Source: Eucommia ulmoides (taxonomy: Eukaryota > Streptophyta > Magnoliopsida > Garryales > Eucommiaceae). Taken from it: DNA of 64,000 bases. The translations under genes and the position numbers were made by a program. Shown here piece by piece: positions 20,344 through 31,989 of this stretch. The DNA lies in the NCBI GenBank assembly GCA_016647705.1, contig CM028338.1, forward strand, positions 18,063,577 to 18,127,576, read 5' to 3'. Under the pieces are notes generated by a model. It saw only the letters and a list, made by a program, of their open reading frames with translations. It was not told the origin of the DNA and searched no databases. Numbering within the stretch: position 1 is the first letter of the stretch; the number at the start of each line of letters is the position of its first letter.

Positions 20344-21362
20344 CTTCCTATCTCCAAAACTACCCGAACTGGAACAACCAATATCACAACTATCCTCCGC
20401 AAAATCGCCAAAACCAACATTACCCCCAAAACCAACTATATTCCCAAAGTTGTCCATGCTATTACCAGAACGTACCTCTCCTTACCAAAACCACATTCCC
20501 CAATATTATCCCCAAGCCTACCAAGCACTTTCTTACTAGGCATATTAGCCAAACCCAAACACCCTACCTCAAATTCCTAACAACACCCTAAGGTCAGGAA
20601 CCTAATACCACCAAGGTTATCTACCTCGTGCTACTAGGGCGAACTTTCTAAATATTTACAAGGAACCAATAGACCTTCCGGTCTCAATCACCGAGCTGTA
20701 TCAGAGTTGTTTAAAGTAGGGGACGCTGACACCCATTTTATCTTATAAACTTAAGCCTAGGAGTAAAGTAGCTTCTTCGAATACTTTCTATGAATACCAC
20801 ATGGGAACTAGAGGACATGTGACCGAGTAGTACTTTCAGCTAAAGGACAAGATCCAAGAGTTCATATGGACAGAAGCCATCGCGTTTCCTAAAAAGCCTG
20901 AGACTGGTGCGCCAGACTGTCAGTAGAATCCGCTGCCTGAACACGCCTCCTCAGGAAGTGGCGTCAATCTAATTTTCACAAAGGAGGTTGAGAAAGAAGT
21001 TTATGTGATCGATATCAGTGGCATTTGTTTAGGTTGTCGACGGAAGGTTCGAATTACATCCAGAAAAGGTAGATGAAAAGCTGGAGTAATATCTGGTTTT
21101 ATCTTTCCCCATCTGAAATTTGGTGGAAAGTCTCAATAAGGTCCCGTAGAACTACGAGATCATTGCTGAAACTAGAAAAGGCAAAGAATTTTCAATCTAA
21201 GTAGGAGAAACCGGTGGAATCACTCAATCTGGGAGGGTGTACATGGTGCAGGATTTGATCAAGGTTCCTATGAGAAAACCAAGAGGAGTTCTACAAAAGA
21301 TGGTGTTAGAACAGGAAGCTCAAAAGTTCTTAAAAACAATGAAGAATTAAGAATACAAGATA
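20344..21362 (+). pseudogene. E6 gag remnant, Pro/Gln-rich, broken CEYH motif
   Basis: Gag builds the particle and binds RNA. The first part is rich in Q, N, P and Y (PQNRQNQHYPQNQLYSQ). Then, across several stops, come NFLNIYKEPIDLPVSITELY and, near 20785-20880, YEYHMGTRGHVTE, stop, YFQLKDKIQEFI. This matches the Tat/Ogre gag signature C-EYH-x-G-x-x-GH-x4-C-x2-LK, with both zinc-binding Cys changed (C to Y, and the second C to Y). The reading frame changes several times before 21362. The region is joined directly to the E4 LTR at its left edge, so the gag N-terminus is lost. Confidence 0.6.
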
Positions 21363-21821
21363 GTGGAGCAACTCAGCAAAGCGCCGGTGCAAATATCGAT
21401 GTTGTCACTACTCTTGTCATCGAAAGTACATAGACAGGCACTGCTGAAAGTTCTAAATGAAGCCCACTTGCCAAGCATGATCCTTCAGGAGACATTTATC
21501 ACTCTGGTCGAGCAGGTCCTGGGGTCTAACACCAACACTTTCACCGATGACGAGATTGACATAGACGGAACAGGTCACAACAAGTCTTTGAATATCATAG
21601 TCGAAAGCCACAAAATGTTTAAAGCTCAGGTGCTGATTGATAATGGATCGACACTAAAAATCTACCCTTTGTCGATGCTGGAAGAAATGGAGATAGATTT
21701 GTCACAGATTCAACTATCGAAAATGGTTATCAAGGCATCCGATGGGGCCAAGAGAGATAGAGTTAGAGAAATTGACCTACCAATGGAAATTGGCCTGATC
21801 CAGTTCAATGTGAAGTTCTAA
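21363..21821 (+). pseudogene. E6 aspartic protease domain
   Basis: Retropepsin that would cut the Gag-Pol polyprotein. It is open for 152 codons. PVQISMLSLLLSSKVHRQAL and LLKVLNEAHLPSMI form the Tat-type lead-in, then FTDDEIDIDGTGHNKSL, and the catalytic motif VLIDNGS at about 21630-21650, where Tat/Ogre elements have DNGS in place of the retroviral DTG/DSG. VIKASDGAKRDRVREIDLPM follows. The next part, SYNMLLGRP (about 21840-21866), lies beyond a TAA at 21819 in the same frame, so the domain is cut just before its C-terminal ILGRP-like strand. The active-site triad looks intact. Confidence 0.75.
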
Positions 21822-22985
21822 GTGCTCGACATAGCTTCTTCGTACAATATGTTGTTGGGGAGGCCATAGATCCATAATGCTGGGGCAGTGCCTTCGTCAC
21901 TATGCCAGAAGATCAAGTTCATCGTTGATGACACACTGTATGTAATCCAGGACGATTCGGATTGCACATATCTGTCAAGCAATAAGCCGATATCTCCCAT
22001 TAATAGATGAGAAAAATAAGAAAGAGAAGATTGAAGTATCCTATCATGTGTTTGACGTCTTGAATGCTACTTTCGTGAAGGAATAAAGATACGAGTTGGC
22101 ACTATCATTGTTTGACATTGTTGCCTTTATTGCTAAAGAGATGAAGTCTCTAGGCTGCATCCCCAGGAGAGGACTGGAAAAGAACCTGGATGGAATTATA
22201 GAGCTAATTGAAATCAAGGAGAAGAGGGGGAGATTTGGTTTGGGACACGAGCCGATAAGAGTATATAAGATGAAGTTCTTTCAAAAGAAGAAAGATAGAT
22301 TCTCAGACAGCCAGCCTATAAAAATTCCGCACATCTAGGTTACCTTTCCCTATTCGGCAGAAATCATCAACAAGAGGAAGGAGACTATATAATTTGAGTT
22401 GCACCATGAGAAAATGTTAATTGAGGAAGTTGTATATGTGATTTTGGGAGGGATAAATGACCAAGTCATGGGTCCAGTATTTGAACCAAGGGGGGTGAAA
22501 AGCTACAGAATTAGGATTCTTGTTCCATCCTGGTTTGCCAGGCGTTTCGGTAAAATTGGAGAGATTTTCTGTACTCACCATTCTATTTAGCTAGCATTCT
22601 GGATGGAAAGGGATTTTGTTTTGTAATGTCTTTTTAAATTTAATGAATGAAATTCTATTTTATTCAATCTATGGTTTAAATGTTGAATTTTACTCTTTCA
22701 AATTGCCTAAGTTACTAGTGTATGATGCATGCGATATAACTCAGCTAGAGTGCGATGAGTATGATTTCAATACAGAACCGGACCATAATTTGATAGGAGT
22801 GGAAACAGAAGATGACTCTTGCCAAACAGACGATGGTGAGATCTAGAAGGCCTTTGCGGAATTTGAGAATAAGCCAATTCCCAGTGCTGACGAGACTGAG
22901 TTGATAAACTTGGGAAACCCGAAAGAGTTGAAAGAAGTGAAGGTCGGATCAGCCCTCACCGCTCTGGAAAAAAAGAGTTGATGAT
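21822..22985 (+). pseudogene. E6 protease-RT linker with glycine-rich patch
   Basis: The start completes the protease (YNMLLGRP, HNAGAVPSSLCQKIKF). At 22096-22338 an 80-codon frame contains SLGCIPRRGLEKNLDG and KRGRFGLGHEP, like the G-patch-like segment found between protease and RT in Tat elements; a nucleic-acid-binding role is known for G-patches in general, not shown for this one. From 22680 an acidic stretch (DITQLECDEYDFNTEPDHN, then ELINLGNPKELKEVKVG) leads to RT. Several stops occur. Confidence 0.55.
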
Positions 22986-24318
22986 GGTCTTAGTTACCTA
23001 TCAAGATATTTTGGATTAGTCCTACGATGACATAGAAGGTCTAGATAAAAGTATCGTAACCCATAAGCTGCCGCTAAAGCTTGGGAGTGTAACGGTCAAG
23101 CAGAAGTTGAGGAAGTTGAGACCAGTTGTCAGCCTCGAGGTCAAGGAGGAGATCATAAAGTAATTCAATGCCTGAATCATAGAAGTTTGTAACTATAGTA
23201 AATGGTTTTCTAATGTCGTTCCAGTTCCAAAGTCCTCAAGAAAAATCAGAGTCTGTGTGGATTATCGTGATCTCAACCGGGCAAGTCCGAAAGATGATTT
23301 TTTACTTCCAAACATTCATATCATCATCAACAATACTGCGGGGGTAAAAGCTCTATTCCTTCATCGATGGATTCTCCGGCTACAATCAGATACTAATGGA
23401 TAAGAAAGATCAAGAAAAGATAACCTTCACCATACCATAGGGAGTTTTTTGCTACAGGGCAATGTCTTTCGGTCTCAAAAATGCCAGGGCAACATACCAA
23501 AGAGCAATCCCTCTTTCATGATATGATGCACAAGGAGATGAAGGTATATGTGGATGACATGATTGTTAAATCTCAAGAGAACGAGGACCATCTCTCCCAT
23601 TTGAAAATAATGTTCAACAGACTTCGAAAGTATCATCTCAAGCTCAACCAAGCAAAATACGCTTTCAGGGTGACTTCCGATAAGCATTTTGGTTTCATTG
23701 TAAACCGCCATGGAATCGAGATTGATCCTACAAAGACGAAGGCCATTTGTGAGATGCCACCGCCGAGAAATAAGAAGAAGATCCAATGTTTTCTAAGCCG
23801 ATTGAATTTCATAACCCAGTTCATCTTCCAGCTCACTGCCACTTGTGAGCCAATCAGATACTAATGAATGATAAAGATTGGGAAAAGATAACCTTCACCA
23901 TACCATAGGGAGTCTTTTGCTACAGGGCGATGTCTTTCGGTCTCAAAAATGCCAGGGCAACATACCAAAGAGCAATCCATCTTTCATGATATGATGCATA
24001 AGGAGATGAAAGTATATGTGGATGACATGATAGTTAAATCTCAAGAGAACGAGGACCATCTCTTCTATTTGAAAAGAATGTTCAACAAACTTCGAAAGTA
24101 TCAGCTCAAGCTTAACCCGGCAAAATGCGCTTTCAGGGTGACTTCCGACAAGCTTTTTGGTTTCATTGTAAACCTCCATGGAATCAAGATTGATTCTGCA
24201 AAGACGAAGGCCATTTGTGAGATGCCACCGCCGAGAAATGAGAATGAAATCCAAGGTTTTCTAGGCCAGTTGAATTTCATAGCCCGGTTCATTTTCTAGC
24301 TCACTGCCACTTGTGAGC
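22986..24318 (+). pseudogene. E6 reverse transcriptase with 468-bp internal tandem duplication
   Basis: RNA-directed DNA polymerase. KQKLRKLRPVVSLEVKEEII (23100-23160) and IRVCVDYRDLNRASPKDDF (23239-23297) are motifs 1-2; FIDGFSGYNQILMDKKD follows after a frameshift. The active-site part occurs twice: FGLKNARATYQRA, then VYVDDMIVKSQENEDHL, then AICEMPPPRN, in copy A (23383-23850) and copy B (23851-24318). Both carry the same TAG just before GVFCYR and the same frameshift before FHDMMHKE. The catalytic YVDD is intact in each. Because the unit is 156 codons the duplication itself keeps frame, but two active-site blocks in a row would not fold as a normal RT. Confidence 0.8.
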
Positions 24319-24323
24319 CAATC
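23383..24323. repeat. 468-bp direct tandem duplication
   Basis: Copies 23383-23850 and 23851-24318. The word CAATC is present at 23383, 23851 and 24319, so the junction used a 5-bp microhomology. The copies differ at scattered positions. Confidence 0.9.
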
Positions 24324-24870
24324 TTCAAGCTGCTTCGTAAAGAAAGTGATGGGTGATGGAATGCTGATTGTTAGAATGCCTTGGAGAATATTAAAGTCTA
24401 TTTGACTAACCCTCCAGTTCTGGTGCCACCTCGGGAGGGAGTTTCGTTGTTGCTATATACGTCAGTTCTCAACTCCTTCATGGGATCTATTCTCGGATAG
24501 CTCGATGAATCCGAGAAAAATGAACAAGACATCTACTACCTCAACAAGCGCTTCACAAAGTATGAGGAAAACTACACCTTACTAGAGATGATATGTTATG
24601 CATTGCCCTGGTCTGCTCAAAGATTGTTCCATTATATGCTCTCCTTGACTACTTACTTGATAGCCAAGATGGATCCCTTAAAGTATATCGTTGAGAAGCC
24701 GATTCTATTAGGAAAAGTTGCAAAATGGAAAATATGGCTAACGGAGTTCGATATTGTCTACAAGACCAAAAAATTGGTAAAAGGTCAGGTAATAGCAGAT
24801 CAATTGCCTGGTTGTCCAACTCAAATGGATCACCAGCTTTTAGAGATGTTATTTCCTGACGAGTCGATTC
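24319..24870 (+). pseudogene. E6 RNase H domain and connection
   Basis: RNase H removes the RNA strand of the RNA-DNA hybrid. CEPIFKLLRKESDG joins RT to the thumb/connection. PPVLVPPREGVSLLLYTSVL and ENYTLLEMICYAL, then WKIWLTEFDIVYKTKKLVKG and VIADQLPGCP are in the order expected of the Tat RT-linked RNase H, which has lost most catalytic acids in this lineage. Stops occur near 24355, 24380, 24500. Confidence 0.65.
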
Positions 24871-25325
24871 ATATAATGGAGGAAGAAGAAACAGTTTGGA
24901 AAATGTATTTCGACGGAGTCGTGAACTGTTGAAGGGTCGGAATCAGAGTCGTTCTTGTTTCTTCCAGCAAGCAACATTAGCCGGTAGCTTCCAAGTTTAA
25001 GTTCCAGAGCACCAATAACAGAGCTGAGTACGAAACATGTATTTTGGGGCTTCAGCTAGCTATCGACATGAATATCAAAGAGTTGCTAGAATTCAGGGAT
25101 TCTGAGCTGATAATCAATCAGGTGACAGATAAGTATGCCACGAGAAATTTGACCTTGGTAGCCTATAATAACCACTTCCTGGATTTGTGTGATCAATTTA
25201 TGATGATTGAATTTGAAAGTATACCGAGGCTTAAGAACAACTTTGATGATGCCTTAACTACATTTACGTCTATGATCTCTATCACCCAAGAAGAGGACGA
25301 TATTATTCTGGTGGCAATCTGAGTT
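24871..25325 (+). pseudogene. E6 second (archaeal-type) RNase H
   Basis: A second RNase H after the first marks the Tat clade of Ty3/gypsy. WKMYFDGVVN (24898-24927) supplies the first catalytic Asp; STNNRAEYETCILGLQLA (25006-25059) supplies the Glu; LLEFRDSELIINQV the second Asp; KNNFDDALTTF the last Asp. A TGA at 24930 and a frame change between 24930 and 25000 break it. All four acidic positions can still be read. It would be part of the Gag-Pol polyprotein, between RT and integrase. Confidence 0.7.
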
Positions 25326-25439
25326 CAGCGCTAACCAATCCACTGTTGCCAGCTCGAAGCTGAATCGGCCAAAGACCAGTAGTACCAGGACATAAAGAAT
25401 TTCCTAAAAAATTGAGAGTATCCAGAAGGGGCATCAAGT

Positions 25440-26634
25440 GTGGATAGGAAGACCCTATGGAGATTAGCAGGCCAATTCTTCCTAAACGGGGAGACATTGT
25501 ACAAACGCTCCGCTGACATGGGCCTGTTGAGATGTGTTGAGGTCGAAGAAGCCATCCAGTTGATGAAAGAAGACCATAGTGGTATATGTGGACCTCACAT
25601 GATTAGATTCATGCTTGCAAAAAAAATCCTGAGGACTGAACATTTTTGGCTAATAATGGAAAACGATTGTGTGTAGTTTGTTCAAAGATGCCATAAGTGT
25701 CAGATTCACGGCGACCAAATCCATATCCCATATTTGCAACTTCATGGCTTGGCGCCCCCATGGCCCTTCTCAATGTGGGGTATAGATGTCATTAGAGAAG
25801 TTACCTCTAAGGCACCGAGTGGTCATCGCTTCATCCTGGTGGTGATTGATTACTTTACCAAGTGGGTACATGTTGTCTTCCTGGTCCGAATGACTCAAAG
25901 GACAATAACTCCATTCATCAAAGAAAATATCATTTTGCGATATAGTTAGCCGCAAGCACTGATAATCAACAATGCTAAAAAAGTTGAAGGGCTCGAAAAT
26001 ACGAGAAATATGTCAGCAGTTCAAGATCGAGCACAAAAACTCGGTACCCTATGGTCCAAAGATGAATGGGGCAGTAGAAGCCGCCAATAAGAATATAAAG
26101 AAAATCCTCTAAAAGATGATTGATAACTATAAATAATGGGACAATATGCTTCCATATGCTTTGACGACTTACTGAACTTCAGTCCGAACCTCGACAGAGG
26201 CAACCTCCTACTCTCTGGTTTATGGCACGGAAACGGTGATACTGACTGAAGTGGAAATTTAGTCTCTACGAGTGCTCATGGAGGTCGAGCTCGATGAAAC
26301 TAAATGGGAGCAACAGAGATTAGACCAACTTTGTTTAATCGACAAAAAATGACTAACAGCGATATGCCACGGACAGTGTTACAGATAGAGAATTACTAGA
26401 GCTTACAATAAGCGAGTCCGCCCTAGAGTCTTCAAGGCCAGTGAGTTGGTATTGAAGAAAATATTTTCTTCCCAAGATGAAGCTAAGGGAAAGTTCGCCC
26501 CAAACTAGGAAGGTCCTTTTGTTGTTTAGAAGGCTTTGAGCGGTAGAGCATTGATTCTCCAAGAAATAGATGGTGATGTATTTTTCGAGCCTCTAAACTC
26601 AGATTCTGTAAAGAAATACTTTTCCTAATAAAGA
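25440..26634 (+). pseudogene. E6 integrase
   Basis: DDE integrase that would insert element DNA into the genome. The N-terminal zinc part has HSGICGPHM and, after a TAG, RCHKCQIH (HHCC). The core starts with WPFSMWGIDVI (first catalytic Asp) and GHRFILVVIDYFTKWV. The second acidic position reads N (ALIINNAKK in place of a D-containing word). The Glu is kept in GPKMNGAVEAANKN. The C-terminal part has TEATSYSLVYGTETVI, NKRVRPRVFKASELVLKK, KGKFAPN, GPFVV and ends SDSVKKYFS at TAA 26632-26634. At least nine stops or shifts are present. Confidence 0.75.
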
Positions 26635-26678
26635 TATTTCTTTTCCAAGTAAGTTATTTCAATTTGTGATTGTCAGTT

Positions 26679-26715
<37 letters not shown>

Positions 26716-27671
26716 TAGATTGCCTTGGGGGCCATTTTCGGAATTCCACTACAGTTGATTTTCATTGACCTTAAAAAATATTGTGTTCAGAAGTTGATTG
26801 ATTTTAAAGGAGTTTAAATCTATGAAAAGGAACATCGAGTATGGCTCAAATTTGTATTGAAATCATACTTGTCAGACGATCTGGCTTGGAATCTCGTAGC
26901 CAACCTATCTGGTGATATATGTATCCATTTTAGTAAAATTTATACATTTTTCCATATTTTGGCTAAATCAGTTTTGCAGGATTTAAGAAATATAAAACAA
27001 GCAGGAGTATATGATTCCCCTAATATTGAGGATGCCTAGAGTAAGAGAGAAAATGAGAAGCGACAGGCATAATTAAAAAAAAAAAAAAAGTTGATAGGAA
27101 TTTTGTCCAATGCCAGACACAGCTAGTAACCCAGAGAAAACCTCCAGAAAGTGAACCTCTAGAATTGACAGAAGGATGACATAGAAGAATCTCCTAATAC
27201 TGCCCCGAGAAAGTCAAGCACCGTCAGCCGAGTGACTGCGACGGAAAAAGAGGAGAACAGAATTGTAAGTCATCAAAGATAACAATTTTTCCAAACTAAA
27301 GTTTTATTTTGAAAGCGTTATTTTACAGAGATCTCAAAAGGACTAGAAGTATGGATTTTCCTATCACTAGGATTTCTTACCTTCCTCCCGACTCAAATTG
27401 GAGACTCTTATTGCGAAAAATTCAGAAGCTCTAAATGAGCATCCAGGTATATGTTTTTCCCTGAAAGGGGTATCCAATGAACTACGATAAACCTGATCCT
27501 CGGCGTAACGCTAAGGTACGTAGGCTACCTGTAAAGGTTCGGTTATCTGGCTGAGGCACATTTTATATCTTTGCTCTCTCATTTTTGCCCAGCCACAAGC
27601 TGGGGCATATTTTACACCTCTGGACTTTCTTTTACCCCCACCCAAAAGGGTTTGGGTTTGAGCTATTTTCT
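26635..27671 (+). other. E6 3' untranslated region, left part
   Basis: No ORF can be supported. It contains a 30-base A run at 26683-26712 followed by GGGTAGATTGCCTTGGGGGCC, then AT-rich sequence. A second A run is at 27076-27089. The A run is internal and has no poly(A) signal in front, so it is probably a microsatellite and not a cDNA tail. Confidence 0.5.
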
Positions 27672-28086
27672 ATCACTCTAAATGATCCTCTAAATGGATA
27701 CTTGTTCGTCATGAGTATCGTCATGAGTCTCTTTATTTATCACTCTAAACGATCCTCTAAATGGACATTTGTTCATCATGAGTATCGTCATGAGTCTTTT
27801 TTTCATTACTCTAAACAATCCTCTAAACAGACATTGATTCGTCATGAGTATCGTCATGGGTCTATTTTTTCATTACTCTAAACAAACACTGGTTCGTCAT
27901 GAGTATTTTTTTTAATTACTCTAAATGATTCTCTAAACAGGCACTAGTTCATCATGAGTATCGTCATGAGTCTTTTTCATTACTCTAAACGATCCTCTAA
28001 ACGAACACTTATTCGTCATGAGTCATTCTTTTATTACTCTGAACGATCCTTTAAATAGATGTTTGTTCATCATGAGTCATCTTATT
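27672..28086 (+). repeat. Minisatellite of ~66-bp units in E6 3' region
   Basis: Seven units begin at 27672, 27739, 27805, 27872, 27915, 27979 and 28033 with AT(C/T)ACTCTAAA and contain CGTCATGAGTATCGTCATGAG. Unit length is 66-67 bases, with one unit cut to 43 and the last ones to 54-64. Confidence 0.85.
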
Positions 28087-28193
28087 TTATTTGTTTTGTC
28101 GTTGAAAAATGAACTTTGAAAAAAAATTAGAAAATGGGATGTTCAAAATAACGTGGACTTTTGTCTCTATCAAGCAAATGGAACTTTCACGAC

Positions 28194-28206
28194 AAAGAGG
28201 GCCAGC
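28194..28206 (+). promoter_or_regulatory. E6 polypurine tract (candidate)
   Basis: AAAGAGGGCCAGC precedes TATAGACACGAAATTTT, a slightly decayed form of the TGTAGACAC start common to Tat-type LTRs. Confidence 0.5.
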
Positions 28207-30379
28207 TATAGACACGAAATTTTAACCGTCCTGCAAAAATTCTATGCTTTATTTTATAGTTAACTTTTTTCTTTTCTTTTTTTATTTTATCCAAGAAATA
28301 CAAAAAAAAGACAAAGAAAAAGAAAAAAAAAATAAGAAAATTGAAATAAAAGAAGTAGGTTGAAATTGAATAAATAAGAAATTGGGGGAGGAGGCTACCT
28401 ATTCAAATTGTGAGAGAATAAAAGGGGGAGACGGAGAGAGAGAAGAAGTGGGGGGCATGGTTTGCCAATATAGAGAGAGAAAGAGAGAGAAAAAAAAAAA
28501 ACCCGAGCATCGGGATTCTTGGCCTAGATCAGGTATGTTTTTTGATTTTTAATTCTTTTTTCAGTTTATTTTATTCTCTTCGCAATTTAGATTCGTGCAA
28601 GTTTTTTTTTTTAATTGTTTGATGACTTAATGAAAAATGCCGGGATGAGATTCCCCATTCTCAATCTGAATTTTTGAGCGTTTGGATGAGGAAATCCATT
28701 GTTTTTTTTTTATTATTTTATTTTATTTATGTATTTTTTATTTTGTTTGTAATTTATAAAGAGAAAAACTAAAAAAATAAGTCGTTTGATGATCCGATAA
28801 AAACACAAGAGTGGTTTTTTGTGTTGAACTTAACCCCGAGCGTTAGGTGAAGAATGTTTCATTATTTATTTTTCTGTATTTTTTATTATATTTTATTTTT
28901 ATTCTTCTTATCAAAACTCTTAAAAATTAAAAAAAAATACAAAAATACAAAAATAGTAAAATATTTGTTTGTAAGAATTAATCCTTACGAACCTTAAGGA
29001 GAATCTGATGATTCGATAAATCTTGGAAGAGTTTTTTGTGGTTTCGTTTCCATTCCCCAACTCGAGTGGAATTTAGAAACGAATGGTTTTATGAAATCTC
29101 TTCCCTCGGTAAATTTTTCGTGGGATTTCGCTTAAGTTTCGGAAAGATTAATTTCAACAAAATTGTTTCCATAAATCTCCTCTTGATTCTCATATCCATA
29201 GAATTCGAGAAAGTTTCAAAATAGGATTTCTTTAAATTAATTGGGCAAACTTAAAATAAACATTTTTGCATCCATCTAGCATATTTATATCTCGCATCAT
29301 TTAGATGGCATGTTTAGGACATTTTCACCACTTACATTTTTTATACATATAGTTTAGTTTTTTATTTCATGAATTCATGCTACTTTTCACATCTAGTCAC
29401 GGCACATGCACCATTTATATTTTTTGTATTAGATAATTAAATCATTGCCATGTATAATCACATTAATTCATGTAGTGTTTCCTATTCCCTTCCCGTATTC
29501 ATATTAGTTTGCATTAACATATTTGAATTAAACCTTTTTTTTTTTTTTGTCGCTTTTGCATAAAAACAAAAAGCATATAGATGTTAGTTTTTACATTCAT
29601 GTTTTCATTCTCATTCACCTATTTTTAGTTTGCCTATTTAAATTAAATAAGTCTCGGAAACATACATAAAACTCTAGGGGGAGCATCCTTGTCAAATCCT
29701 TAATATTCGATAAAAAGTTATACCGGGGGAACATTCCCCAAAAATAAAAAAACTTATCCCACCTTATTTTTGAAAAATACCAAAAATATTTTATAAGAAG
29801 GAAAAAAATTTAAAATAAAATAAAACATTCGAACTTAAATTAATTGGATTTAATTGGACATAAGGTGTCGTTTCCGAACGGGCGTCTTAGCGTAACTGAC
29901 CCCAAAGCCTTTAAATGAATCTTTGGTTTGACCGTGTTTTTTGGAGTCAATTTTTACTTCGGCCTTTTAAATTTATTTTCTAAAATTTAGTGACCTAACA
30001 CACCATTTAATCCAATGCTAGGTGATAACTCCTCAATTTTTAAAAGGGCCTAAAGATTTTATTTTATTTTTTTCGAGAAAACCGGTGCTTAAAAAACCTT
30101 TTCTCTTTTAAGCAATTTATTATTTAATATTCTTTTCCTTTCGGAAAAACGGGGCGCGTTAATTATAAATCATGCCAAAGAAATAAGTTATGTCAATAAA
30201 ATAAGCCAATGATCATGCCAATAAAATAAATTAAAGAGTTAGTGGGAAATAAGGTCTTGATTAGATAAGCTAATTTCCTCAAACACGCCTCAGCCCTTGG
30301 CAAAAGACGATGCAAGGCAATTTTTATAGAGAAACTGAATCGTAAACTGACATCTCGACCTAGGCTTGGAGCAAAACAA

Positions 30380-31130
30380 TGATGATGATGATGATAAGTA
30401 CCCTTAACCCATGCTGGGGAGGGTTAACTATGATGACTTCTGAATTGTGCCCTAGTCCATGACTGGGGGGAAAATAAGTGATTATGATGATTATATGTGA
30501 TAAAATATACCACAGTCCAAGGCTGGAGGTGGTGGTGATGATGATTTATAAATAAGATGGGCCCTGCCCATGACTGAGGATGAAATGGGTTATTATGATG
30601 ATTAAATGTGAATAAATATGCCCCTGCTCAAGGCTGGGGGTGAAACAAATGATTATGATGATTAAACATGATGAAATGTGCCCCAGCTCAAGGCAAGGGG
30701 CAGTGAAGATGATGATTTATAAAATAAGATATGCTTCACCAATGACTAGAGATGAAATGAGTGATTATGATGATTAAATGTGACAAACTGTGCCCAAGGC
30801 TAAGAATATAACATATGGGATCGATACAATAAAATATGACCTGAGTTTATGAATAGAATAATAAATATAGGCTTCATCTCAGGTAAACATAATCTTGTGA
30901 AATATGCCTCGGCTTGTGAAATATAGACCTTCGGTGAATTCAAATTGCATAAAATATGCCTCGGCTCATCACTGTGGGTGATGAAAAATGAAGATAGGCT
31001 TTCCTCGGGAAAGTTGAATTTTGTGAAATGAGCCCCGGCTTATGACTAGAGGTGATAAAAAATGAAGATAGACTTTTCACAGGGAGGTTGAATCTTGTGA
31101 AATGGGCCCCGACTTATGATTGGGGGTGCT
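30380..31130 (+). repeat. Minisatellite (GATGATTA-CCCAAGGCTGGGG type)
   Basis: Diverged units of about 50-65 bases alternate a word like GCCCCTGCTCAAGGCTGGGG with GATTATGATGATTAAA (for example at 30444, 30508, 30558, 30616, 30676 and 30729). From 30900 the unit lengthens to about 85 bases with TGAAATGGGCCCCGACTTATG-type words. Confidence 0.7.
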
Positions 31131-31574
31131 TACAATAAATTTTCAATATAAATCTTTGTTGGCAAAAACAATTCCACCAGTGTGGTGCCGGGGTTATTGA
31201 TTTTACTCACTAGTGCAAATCGGAAGATAAAACGCCTACCAATGTAAACGTCGGATGCCGATATTTCCTGACATTGATTCCAGTAATGAATAATCGCATT
31301 AATTGATTTGAAGTTATCATTAATTGATGCGATTTGATTTGACGCAACCTTATTTGATTTTTACCCTGATTTGACTTGAAGTAACTTGACCTCCTAAGGC
31401 CTTTGACGAAGGAATCATTTTAACATGGGCATTTGGTTTGATGTGACACTAAAAATTTTTATTTTATTTTATTGTTTTTTATAATCTGAAATGGGTCAAG
31501 CCTTTCACCCTAGGTCCAAAGACTTTTAAAAACGATTACCCCTCATTCAAAAGAGGGGAAAATCCCTCGTCTGG

Positions 31575-31616
31575 ACCCCTGCACCCTGGTGACTGTGCAG
31601 GGGTTCTTATAAAAAG
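31575..31616 (+). promoter_or_regulatory. Core promoter with perfect dyad next to TATA box
   Basis: ACCCCTGCAC (31575-31584) and GTGCAGGGGT (31595-31604) form a perfect 10-bp inverted repeat with a 10-base spacer. TATAAAAAG follows at 31608-31616, three bases later. Downstream is a G/A-rich leader with AAACAGAGGAGGGAGGAGAG. Confidence 0.55.
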
Positions 31617-31989
31617 GGGGACAAACCCCCTTGGTCTGCCAGTTCCATTGCAAAACAGAGGAGGGAGGAGAGCAAGCTATTTACATGATTTTCAGCCCAC
31701 TTCGACGGTTTGATATTACGATCTTCCAAGATTAATACTAAATATCAACTTAGGTGTGATTTCAACGCGTTCTAAACCCCATTGTTGCATTTTTTCGGCT
31801 TCCCAATCCCCCAAGGTCAGGGTTTTAGATTTCACTCTCCCTTCAATGTCTTGCAATAGATCTTCCATTTCAATAATGTATATGGATATTGTTGTTAGTT
31901 AGGATGTTTTGAGTTTGATTAAAGGTTGGAAATGCAAAAATTTAAGGTTTTTATGATGCCCTAGAGTATAGTAGCTTTTTTTGCCTTAT
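31617..31989 (+). other. Transcribed leader / R-U5 of the long LTR
   Basis: No ORF. It reads like a 5' leader downstream of the TATA box and is cut by the TIR element. Confidence 0.35.

Larger units (their letters stand above)
20344..31989 (+). mobile_element. E6: Tat/Ogre-clade Ty3/gypsy element, decayed, 5' truncated
   Basis: Plus strand. Order of remnants: gag with a CEYH-type motif, protease, glycine-rich patch, RT, RNase H, a second archaeal-type RNase H, integrase. The second RNase H is the hallmark of the Tat lineage. Pol ends at 26634; a 1.6-kb repeat-rich 3' region and a long LTR from 28207 follow. The right limit is not fixed. Many stops and frameshifts make it inactive. The 5' LTR is missing because E4 interrupts gag. 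Confidence 0.75.
28207..31989 (+). repeat. E6 long LTR (candidate), U3 with minisatellite
   Basis: No ORF can be supported in 3.8 kb. The start follows the purine tract; the only good core promoter is at 31608. A purine-rich GAGAGA block at 28430-28500 is followed by GATCAG/GTATGTTTTT, which looks like a splice donor and could mark a second start of transcription. The end is hidden by the TIR element from 31990. LTRs of several kb are known for Ogre elements. Confidence 0.4.

Noticed and set aside
20280..20591. 103-codon frame across the E4/E6 junction
   Set aside because: The first ~20 codons are E4 LTR and the rest E6 gag, so the start is accidental.
22986..24318. Endogenous plant pararetrovirus RT
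   Set aside because: RT is followed by two RNase H domains and an integrase, which pararetroviruses lack.
26683..26712. Poly(A) tail of a LINE, SINE or processed gene
   Set aside because: No target duplication or LINE/SINE body is next to it; it lies within the 3' region of E6.
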